Shown here: piece after piece, positions 8,740-18,117 of the stretch | Position numbering within the stretch: the stretch's first letter is position 1 | Layout of the letters: each line of letters starts with the position of its first letter | NCBI GenBank assembly: GCA_051201605.1 | Contig: CP179201.1 | Span: 3,867,434-3,931,433, forward strand | DNA: 64,000 nt | Direction: 5' to 3' | DNA from: CABZJG01 sp902512685 | GTDB lineage: Bacteria > Pseudomonadota > Alphaproteobacteria > Rhodobacterales > Rhodobacteraceae | Made by a program: the position numbers and the translations under genes | Notes under the pieces: generated by a model | What the model was told of the DNA's origin: nothing | The model's database searches: none | Seen by the model: only the letters and a program-made list of their open reading frames with translations

Positions 8740-10569
8740 ATGTTCCGCTTTTTTGAAACCCTTGTTGATCCCTATTGCGAGTATGCGCAAACCGATCGGC
8801 CGCCCACTGGTCTGTGGCCCTTTATGCTTGAGTATTGCCGCCCGTTTTATCGTGTGTTCTGGCTGGCAGCCTTTATGTCGTTTGTGGTAGCGGCGAGCGA
8901 GCTGGGGCTCATATACTATTTGGGCTGGATTGTGGATGCGATGCAGGGCGATCCCCTAACGGCGCTTACAAAGCTTGCGCCAACCTTGATCGGCCTGACA
9001 ATTTTCATTTTGCTTTTGCGGCCGCTGATGTACGGCCTGCATGTTTTACTGTTGAACCAGACCATTTTGCCCAATCTGACCACCGTGGTGCGGTGGCGGT
9101 CGCACCGCCATGTGATGCGGCAATCAGTGGGTTGGTTTGAAAATGATTTTGCTGGCCGTATAGCCAACCGCGTGATGCAAACCCCGCGTTCGGCCGGCGA
9201 AGCAGTGTTTCAGGTGTTTGACGCGCTCAGCTATTCCATCGCTTATATCATCGGGGCCTTTGTCCTGCTGTTTCAGGCTGATGTACGGCTAACCATTCCG
9301 CTGGTGATTTGGTTTGGCCTTTATCTGGTCTTGCTCAAATGGACAGTGAAGAATGTCGAGCCGGCCTCGAAAGCGTCCTCGGATGCGCGCTCTGAGCTCA
9401 ACGGCCGCGTGGTGGACAGCTATACCAACATCCACTCGGTCAAAATGTTCGCGCATGAAGATTACGAAATCACCTATGCCAAGGAAGCGATTGAAAACAA
9501 CCGCCGAAAATTTATCCGTGAGATGCGCATTTACAGCGTCATGGATTTGAACCTTATGGTGCTGAATGGTCTGCTGATCATCGGCGTGGTGGGCTGGGCC
9601 GTGGCGCTTTGGGTCCAAGGCAGTGCCAGCGCCGGAATTGTGGCGGCGGCGGCGGCTTTGGTGCTGCGTCTGAATGCGATGACAGGCTGGATCATGTGGG
9701 CCATCACATCGTTTTTCCAAGAAATGGGCGTGGTCGCCGAAGGCATGGAAACCATCGCCCAACCCGTGACACTGGTGGATGCACTGGGGGCCAAACAGCT
9801 ACAGGTACCCGAAGCCAAAATCGAAATTCACGATGTAACCCACCATTACGGCCGCGACAGCGGCGGGCTTGACCGGCTTTCGCTTACCATCCGGCCGGGC
9901 GAAAAGATCGGGCTGGTGGGCCGCTCGGGCGCGGGTAAATCCACGCTCTTTAAACTGCTGCTGCGGTTTTACGATGCCGAGTCCGGTCATATTTTGATCG
10001 ACGGTCAGGATATCGCAGCGGTCACTCAGGACAGCCTGCGCGCCCAGATCGGCATGGTGCAGCAGGACAGCAGCCTGTTGCACCGATCCCTGCGCGACAA
10101 CATCCGCTATGGTCGCAATTCGGCCAGTGAAGCCGAGATTAGCGCCGCCGCCGCACAGGCCCAAGCGGATGAATTTATCGGCGACCTGCAAGACCTTGAA
10201 GGGCGCAGTGGCTATGATGCCCGCGTTGGCGAGCGCGGTGTCAAACTGTCGGGCGGTCAACGCCAGCGGATCGCTCTGGCGCGGGTGATTTTAAAAGACG
10301 CGCCGATCTTGTTGCTGGACGAAGCCACAAGCGCGCTCGACAGCGAGGTCGAGGCGGCGATCCAAGACACGCTTTACGGCATGATGGAGGGCAAAACCGT
10401 GATCGCCATTGCCCACCGGCTGTCCACCATTGCCCATATGGACCGCATATTGGTGATGGATGAGGGCCGCATTGTCGAAGATGGCAGCCATAGCGAATTG
10501 CTGGCCCAAGGCGGGCTTTACGCCGGTTTCTGGGCCCGCCAGTCGGGGGGATTTATTGATGTGGCGTAA
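8740..10569 (+). CDS. ABC exporter, fused membrane and ATPase domains (copy 1)
   Basis: 609 aa half-transporter of the MsbA/multidrug type. Roughly six membrane helices (residues about 30-320) are followed by an ATPase domain with Walker A GRSGAGKST (about 394-402), signature LSGGQRQRIALARV (about 502), Walker B ILLLDEATSALD and the H-loop IAIAHRLSTI. The start is ATG 8740 (MFRFFETL), matching copy 3 (MLRFFENL); an in-frame ATG at 8719 is less likely. It overlaps copy 2 by 11 bp, so the two probably form a heterodimeric exporter. The substrate is unknown. Its ATPase segment is the donor or twin of the sequence in copy 3. Confidence 0.9.
   Translation: MFRFFETLVDPYCEYAQTDRPPTGLWPFMLEYCRPFYRVFWLAAFMSFVVAASELGLIYYLGWIVDAMQGDPLTALTKLAPTLIGLTIFILLLRPLMYGLHVLLLNQTILPNLTTVVRWRSHRHVMRQSVGWFENDFAGRIANRVMQTPRSAGEAVFQVFDALSYSIAYIIGAFVLLFQADVRLTIPLVIWFGLYLVLLKWTVKNVEPASKASSDARSELNGRVVDSYTNIHSVKMFAHEDYEITYAKEAIENNRRKFIREMRIYSVMDLNLMVLNGLLIIGVVGWAVALWVQGSASAGIVAAAAALVLRLNAMTGWIMWAITSFFQEMGVVAEGMETIAQPVTLVDALGAKQLQVPEAKIEIHDVTHHYGRDSGGLDRLSLTIRPGEKIGLVGRSGAGKSTLFKLLLRFYDAESGHILIDGQDIAAVTQDSLRAQIGMVQQDSSLLHRSLRDNIRYGRNSASEAEISAAAAQAQADEFIGDLQDLEGRSGYDARVGERGVKLSGGQRQRIALARVILKDAPILLLDEATSALDSEVEAAIQDTLYGMMEGKTVIAIAHRLSTIAHMDRILVMDEGRIVEDGSHSELLAQGGLYAGFWARQSGGFIDVA
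9865..10537 (+). repeat. 673-bp near-identical repeat, copy A
   Basis: Covers most of the ATPase domain of the first ABC exporter. It aligns without gaps to 13280-13952 (constant offset 3415) with five mismatches seen by eye. Confidence 0.95.
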
Positions 10570-12406
10570 GCTCTTTGATCCTGCCAGTTGGATTGACACC
10601 CAAGCGCCCGCAGACGGGGCGCCGCCCAACCAGCTGTGGGCGTTTGTCCATTGGTGCCTCAAAGGCAGCTACGGCGTCATTGGTCTTGGCGCCGCGACCT
10701 CCATCGCCGCCGGCATAATGGAAATGATCACTGCGGCCTTGCTGGGCTGGATCGTCGATGTTGTATTGATGACAGGACCCGAGCGGGTGTTTAGCCAGCA
10801 GCTTGGCTTTATGCTGGCCGCGGTGGTGTTTATTCTTTTGCTCCGGCCGGCCATCTTCATGCTGTCGGCCTATGTGCAATCGGTGGCCATCGGCCCGGCG
10901 CTGCGCAGTATGATCCTGACCCGCCTGCATCGCTGGACACTGGGGCATTCCACCCAGTTTTTTGAAAATGACTTTGCCGGACGGATTGCACAAAAGGAAA
11001 TGCAGGGCGCGCGCGCGCTGACCGATGTGGTTGTGGATTTTCTGCACACTGTTTTGTTTGCCCTGTCTTCGATTGTCGCCGCGCTGGTGATTGTGGCCAG
11101 TATCGACTGGCGTGTCGGCGCGATTGTCGGGCTATGGATTTTGGGGTTTTACGGACTGCTACGCTATTTTCTGCCGCGCATCCGGCAAAGGGCGGCGCGG
11201 CGTGCCAATGCGCAGGCAGTGACCACGGGACAGGTGGTCGATACCATCAGCAACATCAGCATCGTCAAACTTTTCGCCAATGCGTTTTACGAAGACCGCG
11301 CCGCGCTGAAAACCTTTGAACAACTACAAGGCACGATGACCGATTACGGCAAATTGCTGGTCTGGTTTCGCGCCTGGCTGCTGACCTATGCGGGGGTGAT
11401 CTTTTTGCTGGTGGTGGGCAGCACGGTTGTGCTGTGGTCGATGGGAAGCGCCACCCCCGGCGCTGTTGTGGCCGCCGGATCGGTGGCCATGCGGCTGATG
11501 ATGATGTCCGGCTGGGTCAGCTTTTCGATGATGACGCTCTATACCAACTTGGGCGAGGTCGAAGATGCCATGCGCACCCTCAGCCCGCCGCATGGTTTGG
11601 TCGACACCCCCAAGGCAGCCGATCTGCAGGTCCGCGATGCCAAAGTGCATTTCGGCGGTGTCAGCTTTGCCTATGGCCGCGAAAACGGCGGGGTGCGCAA
11701 TATCAATCTAACCGTGGAGCCGGGGGAAAAGCTGGGCATCGTGGGCGCTTCGGGGGCCGGTAAATCCACCTTGGTGGCACTGCTGCTGCGGCTACATGAT
11801 ACAGAAGCCGGCAGCGTGCAAATTGATGGCCAGAACGTCAGCGCGGTCACCCAGGACAGCCTGCGCAATGCTATTGGCATGGTTACCCAAGAAACCGCCA
11901 TGTTCAACCGCTCGGCGCGTGATAACATTCTTTATGGCCGCCCCGAGGCCAGTGAGGCCGATCTAAACGCTGCCGCACAAAAAGCTGAAGCTGATGAGTT
12001 CATCACCGAACTTCGCGATTTTAAGGGCCGCAGCAGCTATGACGCGCATCTGGGCGAGCGCGGCGTCAAACTGTCTGGCGGGCAGCGCCAGCGCATTGCA
12101 CTGGCCCGCGCCATACTGAAAGACGCGCCGATCTTGGTGCTGGATGAGGCCACAAGCGCGCTCGATAGCGAGGTTGAAGCGCTAATCCAAAACGCACTTA
12201 ATCGGGTGATGGAAGGCAAAACCGTGCTGGCCATCGCGCACCGGCTGTCAACCATCGCGCGGATGGACCGGATTATCGTCATGGATCAGGGCGAGATCGT
12301 CGAGCAGGGCACGCATCAGGCGCTGCTGGATCAAAACGGTCTTTATGCACGCTATTGGAACCGCCAGTCGGGCGGCTTTATCGGGGTTGAGCAGGCCGCC
12401 GAATAG
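10559..12406 (+). CDS. ABC exporter, fused membrane and ATPase domains (copy 2)
   Basis: 615 aa, starting at ATG 10559 (MWRKLFDPASW) inside the last 11 bp of copy 1. The membrane domain is distinct from copy 1, but the ATPase domain is clearly paralogous: Walker A GASGAGKST, signature LSGGQRQRIALARAIL, Walker B ILVLDEATSALD. Translational overlap and complementary sequence suggest it pairs with copy 1 as a heterodimer. The exported substrate cannot be deduced. Confidence 0.9.
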   Translation: MWRKLFDPASWIDTQAPADGAPPNQLWAFVHWCLKGSYGVIGLGAATSIAAGIMEMITAALLGWIVDVVLMTGPERVFSQQLGFMLAAVVFILLLRPAIFMLSAYVQSVAIGPALRSMILTRLHRWTLGHSTQFFENDFAGRIAQKEMQGARALTDVVVDFLHTVLFALSSIVAALVIVASIDWRVGAIVGLWILGFYGLLRYFLPRIRQRAARRANAQAVTTGQVVDTISNISIVKLFANAFYEDRAALKTFEQLQGTMTDYGKLLVWFRAWLLTYAGVIFLLVVGSTVVLWSMGSATPGAVVAAGSVAMRLMMMSGWVSFSMMTLYTNLGEVEDAMRTLSPPHGLVDTPKAADLQVRDAKVHFGGVSFAYGRENGGVRNINLTVEPGEKLGIVGASGAGKSTLVALLLRLHDTEAGSVQIDGQNVSAVTQDSLRNAIGMVTQETAMFNRSARDNILYGRPEASEADLNAAAQKAEADEFITELRDFKGRSSYDAHLGERGVKLSGGQRQRIALARAILKDAPILVLDEATSALDSEVEALIQNALNRVMEGKTVLAIAHRLSTIARMDRIIVMDQGEIVEQGTHQALLDQNGLYARYWNRQSGGFIGVEQAAE

Positions 12407-12460
12407 GCACGCTTTTCACAACCTGAAATTTAATAAAATTATATTTTTCAATTTCAAGTA

Positions 12461-12488
12461 TTTACATCTGCGCCCAACCGCGTATTCT
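12461..12488 (+). promoter_or_regulatory. Promoter of the decayed third ABC gene
   Basis: TTTACA at 12461-12466, 16-bp spacer and TATTCT at 12483-12488, the same design as at 8679-8706. It is followed by GGGCGGCTTTTTATGA, again shared with copy 1. It shows that copy 3 arose with its own upstream region. Confidence 0.5.
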
Positions 12489-12522
12489 GGGCGGCTTTTT
12501 ATGATTTATATTGGACGCCCCC

Positions 12523-13952
12523 ATGTTGCGCTTTTTTGAAAACCTTGTTGATCCTTTTTGTGATTATCCACCCAATGATAGCCCGCCACAAAAGGTCTGG
12601 CCTTATCTGCGTGATCAGTGCCGGCCGTTTTATCGCACGCTTTCGGTCTATTGCGGCATATTGATCGCAGTTGCCGGGATCGAGCTTACAATGATCTATG
12701 GCATTGGCTGGTTTGTCGATGTGATCCAAAGCACCCCCGAAATTATCAGCCAGAATATAACCGCGGCGCTGATTGTGCTGATCGGTTTTTTCCTGCTGAT
12801 CCGACCTGTGATCTTTGGTCTGGGCGCCCTGCTCCTCAATCAAACGCTTGAGCCAAATATTGTGTCTTTGATACGATGGCGCGCCTATCGTCAGGTGATC
12901 CGTCAATCAGTTGGCTGGTTTGAAAGCGATTTTGCCGGCCGGATTTCAAGCCGCGTGATGGAAACCCCAAACTCCGTAGCCGGGGTCATTGACCCAGTTT
13001 TTGATGGGTTACTTTATGCGCTGGACCATTAAACGGGTCACCCCCGCGTCGAAAGCCGGATCAAATGCAAGATCGGAGTTAAACGGCCGGGTGATCGACG
13101 GGCTCACCAATATCCATGCGGTGAAAATGTTTGCCCATGATGCAGCAGAGGTGGCCTATGTCCAAGACGTCATGAATGCCACACGCAAATCGTTTTACCG
13201 ACTCAACCGCATTGAAACCATCATGAATGTCATGCTTTGGGTTTTAAACGGGATGCTGGTTGTCGGCGTGACAGGCGGTGGGCTTGACCGGCTTTCGCTT
13301 ACCATCCGGCCGGGCGAAAAGATCGGGCTGGTGGGCCGCTCGGGCGCGGGTAAATCCACGCTCTTTAAACTGCTGCTGCGGTTTTACGATGCCGAGTCCG
13401 GTCATATTTTGATCGACGGTCAGGATATCGCAGCGGTCACTCAGGACAGCCTGCGCGCCCAGATCGGCATGGTGCAGCAGGACAGCAGCCTGTTGCACCG
13501 ATCCCTGCGCGACAACATCCGCTATGGCCGCAATTCGGCCAGTGAAGCCGAGATTAGCGCCGCCGCCGCACAGGCCCAAGCGGATGAATTTATCGGCGAC
13601 CTGCAAGACCTTGAAGGGCGCAGTGGCTATGATGCCCGCGTTGGCGAGCGCGGTGTCAAACTGTCGGGCGGTCAACGCCAGTGGGTCGCTCTGGCGCGGG
13701 TGATTTTAAAAGACGCGCCGATCTTGTTGCTGGACGAAGCCACAAGCGCGCTCGACAGCGAGGTCGAGGCGGCGATCCAAGACACGCTTTACGGCATGAT
13801 GGAGGGCAAAACCGTGATCGCCATTGCCCACCGGCTGTCCACTATTGCCCATATGGACCGCATATTGGTGATGGATGAGGGCCGCATTGTCGAAGATGGC
13901 AGCCATAGCGAATTGCTGGCTCAAGGCGGGCTTTACGCCGGTTTCTGGGCCC
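12523..13952 (+). pseudogene. Third ABC exporter, a deletion and gene-conversion chimera
   Basis: It begins MLRFFENLVDPFCDYPPND, homologous to copy 1, and runs to VIDPVFDGLLYALDH before a stop at 13032. Alignment to copy 1 shows about 40 codons lost at about 13010, with a frame change: the reading resumes as YFMRWTIKRVTPASKA. At about 13278 a second deletion of about 90 codons joins NGMLVVGVTGG directly to the ATPase domain GLDRLSLTIRPGEK. From 13280 to 13952 the DNA is nearly identical to copy 1. The signature is altered to LSGGQRQWVALARV. It cannot encode a working transporter; an isolated ATPase fragment is conceivable. Confidence 0.85.
13280..13952 (+). repeat. 673-bp near-identical repeat, copy B
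   Basis: Matches 9865-10537 without gaps. The five differences include two adjacent coding changes (Arg to Trp, Ile to Val) just after LSGGQ. The match stops abruptly at TGGGCCC on the 3' side, where the kinase remnant begins. Confidence 0.95.
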
Positions 13953-14325
13953 AGGCTGGCAAGAGCGTACAAAAGCCGAAAAGACACGGCTGGCAACGCG
14001 CGCGGAACAAGCTGATAAATGGGTCATCGACGGCAATCTATCGGCCACCTATCCGCATCGCCTTAGCCGCGCCGATTGCTGTGTCTGGCTTGATATCCCT
14101 TTGCAAATCCGGCTCTGGCGGGTGCTAAAACGGCGGCTTTCTGGCGCGCGCGTAGGTCTGCCGCGGGGCAGCCCCGATCAGCTGACGTGGGAGTTTATAA
14201 AATACGTTTTACGCTCTGATCGGTTGACCCGCCCGAAATACCAAAAATTACATCTTGAGGCAGGCAGCACGCAAGAGATCAATGGTTTAATCTCAGCACT
14301 TCCTGCGCAGCAAAAAAACCGCTAA
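13953..14325 (+). pseudogene. 5'-truncated nucleotide kinase (DNA topology modulation FlaR-like)
   Basis: Directly after the ABC repeat the frame ...GWQERTKAEKTRLATRAEQ, DKWVIDGNLSATYPHRLSRA, CCVWLDIPLQIRLWRVLKRR continues to TAA at 14325. The pattern WVIDGN...RADxxxWLD.P...WRVLKRR is that of adenylate-kinase-like topology modulation proteins. The P-loop and first 40-50 residues are missing, cut exactly at the repeat boundary. The ABC reading frame crosses it out of frame. This is a remnant left when the repeat replaced its 5' part. Confidence 0.7.
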
Positions 14326-14334
14326 ACGCGGCGC

Positions 14335-15555
14335 ATGAGTGAATTTACCATCACACGGCTTGGCCATCACGGCGACGGCATTGCCGAGGGCCCGCTTTAT
14401 GCGCCGCTCACCCTTCCCGGTGAGGTGATTACCGCTGCGCAAGATGGCCAAAAGCTGGGCGATATCCGCATTCTTACACCTTCGCCCGACCGCGTTGCCC
14501 CGCCCTGCCGCCATTTCAAGTCCTGCGGCGGATGCCAGTTGCAACATGCCTCGGACAGTTTTGTCGCCGGCTGGAAAGTCGATGTGGTGCACGCGGCGCT
14601 TGCGGCGCAGGGGCTGCAGACCGATTTGCCGCCAGCCCTCACATCGCCAGCCGCCAGCCGTCGCCGCGCCACGTTTTCCGCCCGCCGCACCAAAAAATCC
14701 GCACTGGTCGGCTTTCACGCCCGCGGCTCGGATGTGATCATCGACATTCCCGATTGCCAGCTGGTGCATCCCGATCTGCGCGCCGCGCACCCGGCGCTTA
14801 CCGCACTGACCACGCTTGGCGCCAGCCGCAAGGCCGAGCTTAACATCACCGTAACGCGTTTTGATCAGGGTCTTGATGTGGCCGCGCACGGCGGCAAACC
14901 GCTTGATGGCCCAATGCGCGCGGCCTTGGCGCAGCACATGGCAGAATATCACTTTACCCGCCTAAGCTGGAACGGCGAGGTGGTGGCCATGCAAACCTCG
15001 CCGCTGCAACGCTTTGGCAATGCCGCTGTCACCCCCCCGCCGGGCAGTTTTCTACAGGCGACCGAAGCAGGCGAAGCCGCGCTGGCCCGCGGCGTGCAAA
15101 ATGTCATTGGTAGCGCCCGCAAAGTGGTTGATCTTTTCAGCGGCTGCGGCACATTTTCATTGCCGCTTGCCCAAACTGCAGAAGTGCACGCGGTTGAGGG
15201 CGAGGCGGAAATGACCGCCGCCCTTGATGCCGGTTGGCGCCGGGCCGAGGGATTGAAAAAACTCACCCATGAGGCGCGCGATCTCTTTCGCCGCCCGCTG
15301 CTGGTGGATGAGCTGAACCAGTATGACGCCGCCGTGATCGACCCGCCCCGCGCCGGCGCCGAAGCGCAGGTGGCCGAGCTGGCCAAAAGCACGCTGAAAA
15401 CCATCGCCTACGTATCGTGCAATCCAATAAGCTTCGCCCGCGATGCCGCGCATCTCTGCGCCAATGGCTATACGCTCGGGTCTGTGCAAACCGTCGATCA
15501 GTTTCGCTGGTCAACCCATATCGAGCTAATCGCCAGCTTTACGCGCCGCGATTAA
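14335..15555 (+). CDS. Class I SAM-dependent RNA m5U methyltransferase (TrmA/RlmD-like)
   Basis: 406 aa. It has an N-terminal TRAM-like segment, an Fe-S cysteine cluster (PCRHFKSCGGCQLQH), the SAM-binding motif DLFSGCGTFSLPLA, DPPRAGA, and the catalytic Cys in YVSCNP. These define uracil-5 methyltransferases of rRNA or tRNA; this clade is RlmD/RumA-like. Whether 23S U747/U1939 or another site is the target is not visible. It begins 9 bp after the kinase remnant and abuts the convergent P450 gene. Confidence 0.9.
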   Translation: MSEFTITRLGHHGDGIAEGPLYAPLTLPGEVITAAQDGQKLGDIRILTPSPDRVAPPCRHFKSCGGCQLQHASDSFVAGWKVDVVHAALAAQGLQTDLPPALTSPAASRRRATFSARRTKKSALVGFHARGSDVIIDIPDCQLVHPDLRAAHPALTALTTLGASRKAELNITVTRFDQGLDVAAHGGKPLDGPMRAALAQHMAEYHFTRLSWNGEVVAMQTSPLQRFGNAAVTPPPGSFLQATEAGEAALARGVQNVIGSARKVVDLFSGCGTFSLPLAQTAEVHAVEGEAEMTAALDAGWRRAEGLKKLTHEARDLFRRPLLVDELNQYDAAVIDPPRAGAEAQVAELAKSTLKTIAYVSCNPISFARDAAHLCANGYTLGSVQTVDQFRWSTHIELIASFTRRD

Positions 15556-16776
15556 TCACACATCGGGTGCAAGACGGTAAGCAAGGGGCAAAACTTCGGG
15601 GCTGGTATTACCGCTATCGGCAAGATAGCGCGGCGTTCCAATAATCTCAAAATCTTCAAGCGCCACCACCAGAGCACGCAAAGCCGAAGCCATATCCGTA
15701 CGCGCCACAAAATGCCCGAGACAGTGATGTGCGCCGCCGCCAAACCCGTGATGGCGCCGCTGTTTTGCTGTGATGTCAAACTCAGGCAGCGGACCAAGCG
15801 CCGGATCCTTGGCGCTGACATGCACCAAAAGATGCAGCGTTGTGCCCTTGGCAATTTCCACCCCGTCATAGACAAAGCTCTCGGTTGCCTCGCGGGTCAC
15901 CCATGTGGTGGTGGGCCAGGCACGAATGGCTTCCTCGATGGCATTGGGCACCGAGGATGGATCACATTTAAGCGCCTGCCACTGCATCGGATGCCGATCA
16001 AAAAGCGCCATCAGAAATCCCAACTGGCTGCGCGTTGTGTCCACCCCACCAAAAATCAGAATAACGATTAAATCCAACAGCTCTTTCCGCCCGATCTTTG
16101 GAAACTTCTGCGCCGCGCCTATCAAACGGGCGGCCAGACCTTCACGATCCTCACCCCGCTCGGCCGAAACGATCAGCTGATCTGCCAAATGCATCAGCCG
16201 GTCACAGGCAGCGTTGACCTCATCTTCATGGGTTTTATAATTTAGCCCCATGGCCAGCCCAAGCGTACTTGCATCACGCGCCACCGACTGCCATGTCCGC
16301 AGCGGCAGGTTCAACAGAACGCAAATCGCCTGACCGGAAAAGGGCAGTGCAAAATCGCGCTGAAATTCGCATTCCCTGCGGGTTTTAAGCCCATCGCAAA
16401 GCCTTTGGGCAATGGCGTCAAAAGCGGGCACAAGCGACAGGATAAAGCCCTCATCCAGCGCCGCGAGTGCCACCTGCCGCAGCTGCTTATGCCCCGCGCC
16501 CTCTTGCGATATCACACTGCGCTGCCAAAACGCGGCAAAACTGCCCTGCGCGTTTTGACTTTGCGGCCAAGCATAGCTGCCCTGCCGCAACCGGCGATCG
16601 CGCAAAAGCCAGCCCACATGATCATAGGACAGCACCGCAAGCCCCAAAGGCGTTCGCGCGCACCAATGCTGCTCGCGCGCCGCAAACACCGCCCCCGATT
16701 TTGTCGAAAACCCCGGCGCACTTAACGCGAGAAACGGCAGGTTGGCCGCAGTCCCTTGATCGTTATCCTTTACCAT
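15556..16776 (-). CDS. Cytochrome P450
   Basis: 406 aa. The haem ligand motif is FGGGAHHCLG (Cys about residue 352), the ExxR is in AIEEAIRAW, and the I-helix has IFGGVDTTRSQ, so oxygen-activating Asp and Thr-Thr are present. It is a bacterial soluble class I type that needs ferredoxin partners, none of which is adjacent. The start is placed at the ATG at 16776, preceded by GGAGGAG; an in-frame TTG four codons upstream is possible. The gene ends exactly where the RNA methyltransferase ends, tail to tail. Confidence 0.9.
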   Translation of the reverse strand: MVKDNDQGTAANLPFLALSAPGFSTKSGAVFAAREQHWCARTPLGLAVLSYDHVGWLLRDRRLRQGSYAWPQSQNAQGSFAAFWQRSVISQEGAGHKQLRQVALAALDEGFILSLVPAFDAIAQRLCDGLKTRRECEFQRDFALPFSGQAICVLLNLPLRTWQSVARDASTLGLAMGLNYKTHEDEVNAACDRLMHLADQLIVSAERGEDREGLAARLIGAAQKFPKIGRKELLDLIVILIFGGVDTTRSQLGFLMALFDRHPMQWQALKCDPSSVPNAIEEAIRAWPTTTWVTREATESFVYDGVEIAKGTTLHLLVHVSAKDPALGPLPEFDITAKQRRHHGFGGGAHHCLGHFVARTDMASALRALVVALEDFEIIGTPRYLADSGNTSPEVLPLAYRLAPDV

Positions 16777-17153
16777 ACTCCTCCGCAAAGATGTGCGCCT
16801 TATGCACCCTAGTGCCGAGGCTAAAACCCTGTCTATAGGGTTTTTCCACTCTTCTGTGTCGTTTTGGAAATACGACTTTTAATCTATAAAGAATTTTACA
16901 TTAATAAACAAATTCTCAGGGCATATCACTGTCGGCCACAGTGACACTAAAATTTAACCAAAACTGGCCAAAAATATACCGCCAAACTTAAGCTTAGCCC
17001 TAGCAATAATGTTACCCCTAAAGCCAATAACCAAACGGCGCGCACTCTTTAAAATATATTTTTTCTTTGCAAAATACTCGCATAACGTGCAACGGCATTC
17101 CATCACCCGCTTTGAACCCAGCGCTTTACGAAAAAATCATTACAGGCCGCGCC
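16777..17153. promoter_or_regulatory. Long AT-rich intergenic region with an inverted repeat
   Basis: This 377-bp region is markedly more AT-rich than its flanks and lies between the divergent P450 and methyltransferase genes. It contains the perfect inverted repeat TCACTGTCGGCCACAGTGA at 16926-16944 (7-bp arms, 5-bp spacer), which could be an operator or a small hairpin. No gene is visible here. Confidence 0.4.
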
Positions 17154-17932
17154 ATGTCGATCACAGACACCAAAACCCAGTATAAAACCCCCACCAATTT
17201 TAAATCCCGCAGCAATCTGCACGCGAAATATGCAAGCCAGAACTGGCAATTATGGCTGGCCCAGCGCATCGATATTCCAGATCACAGTGATGTGGTTGAT
17301 ATCGGATGCGGCACCGGCGGGTTTTGGCGTGCGGCAGTTGATACCTATCCCGAAAGCCTATCGCTCACCCTGCTCGACAGCGCCGAAGCCATGCCGGATG
17401 AGGCGGTCAAAACCGTCACCTCGGCCGGGCATTACCGCGCGGTGCGCGGCGTGCTGGCCAATGCCATGCAGCTGCCTTTTGAGGGCGGTCGCTTTGATGC
17501 GCTATGCATATGCTCTATCACCTGCCGGATCCGGCGCAGGCCCTGGGTGAAATGCGCTGCGTGCTGCGCCCCGGCGGATGCATCGCCATCACCACAAGCG
17601 GGCGGGACAACCTGCGCGCTTTGCATGCACTATCAGCGCAGGTCTTTGGCGGCGCAGGGGTGGATCCGGCCGCCGCAACCTTTGGACCCGCAGATGCCGA
17701 AGCGCTTTTGGCGGATGGGTTCAAAGACATTAAAACAGAAGTTTTGCGCGACCCCTATGCGGTGACAGATCACCGCGATGTGCTGAATTACCTGCGCTCT
17801 TTTCCGCCCGCAAGTGACGCCAGCGCGGGTCAGCTTGAACAGTTGGAAGCGCTGATCATAGATAAAATGAACGCCGCAGGCGGAGTATTTCACCTGCGCA
17901 CCCAAGCGGCGCTGATCACCGCTCGCGCATAG
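17154..17932 (+). pseudogene. SAM-dependent methyltransferase with a frameshift
   Basis: The 5' part has the SAM-binding motif VVDIGCGTGGFW, an acidic LLDSAEAM and the segment AMQLPFEGGRFDA. At about 17503-17504 one base is missing. The next frame continues as MHMLYHLPDPAQALGEMRCV and RPGGCIAITTSGRDNLRALH to the stop at 17932. Together they make one class I methyltransferase of about 258 aa. The start is taken at ATG 17154 (MSITDTK). The substrate is unknown. The single lesion could be a read error. Confidence 0.75.
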
Positions 17933-18117
17933 CTCAGAGGGGCGCGTTTTGCCGCCGCCGCGTTACAGCCGCCATACCGACGCGATACCGACATCGTTTT
18001 TGGCAGCTTTTGGGTGCCAACGACATGGCAAAGCGGCCTCTGCTGCGGCCGCAAGGCTGTAGTGTTAGGCAAATTTCACATGGTAGAATCGGAAAAGATT
18101 ATGCTAGGTTTTGTGGT

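Noticed and set aside
14293..14952. Minus-strand frame of 219 codons over the RNA methyltransferase start
   Set aside because: High-GC shadow frame; the plus strand carries clear Fe-S and methyltransferase motifs.
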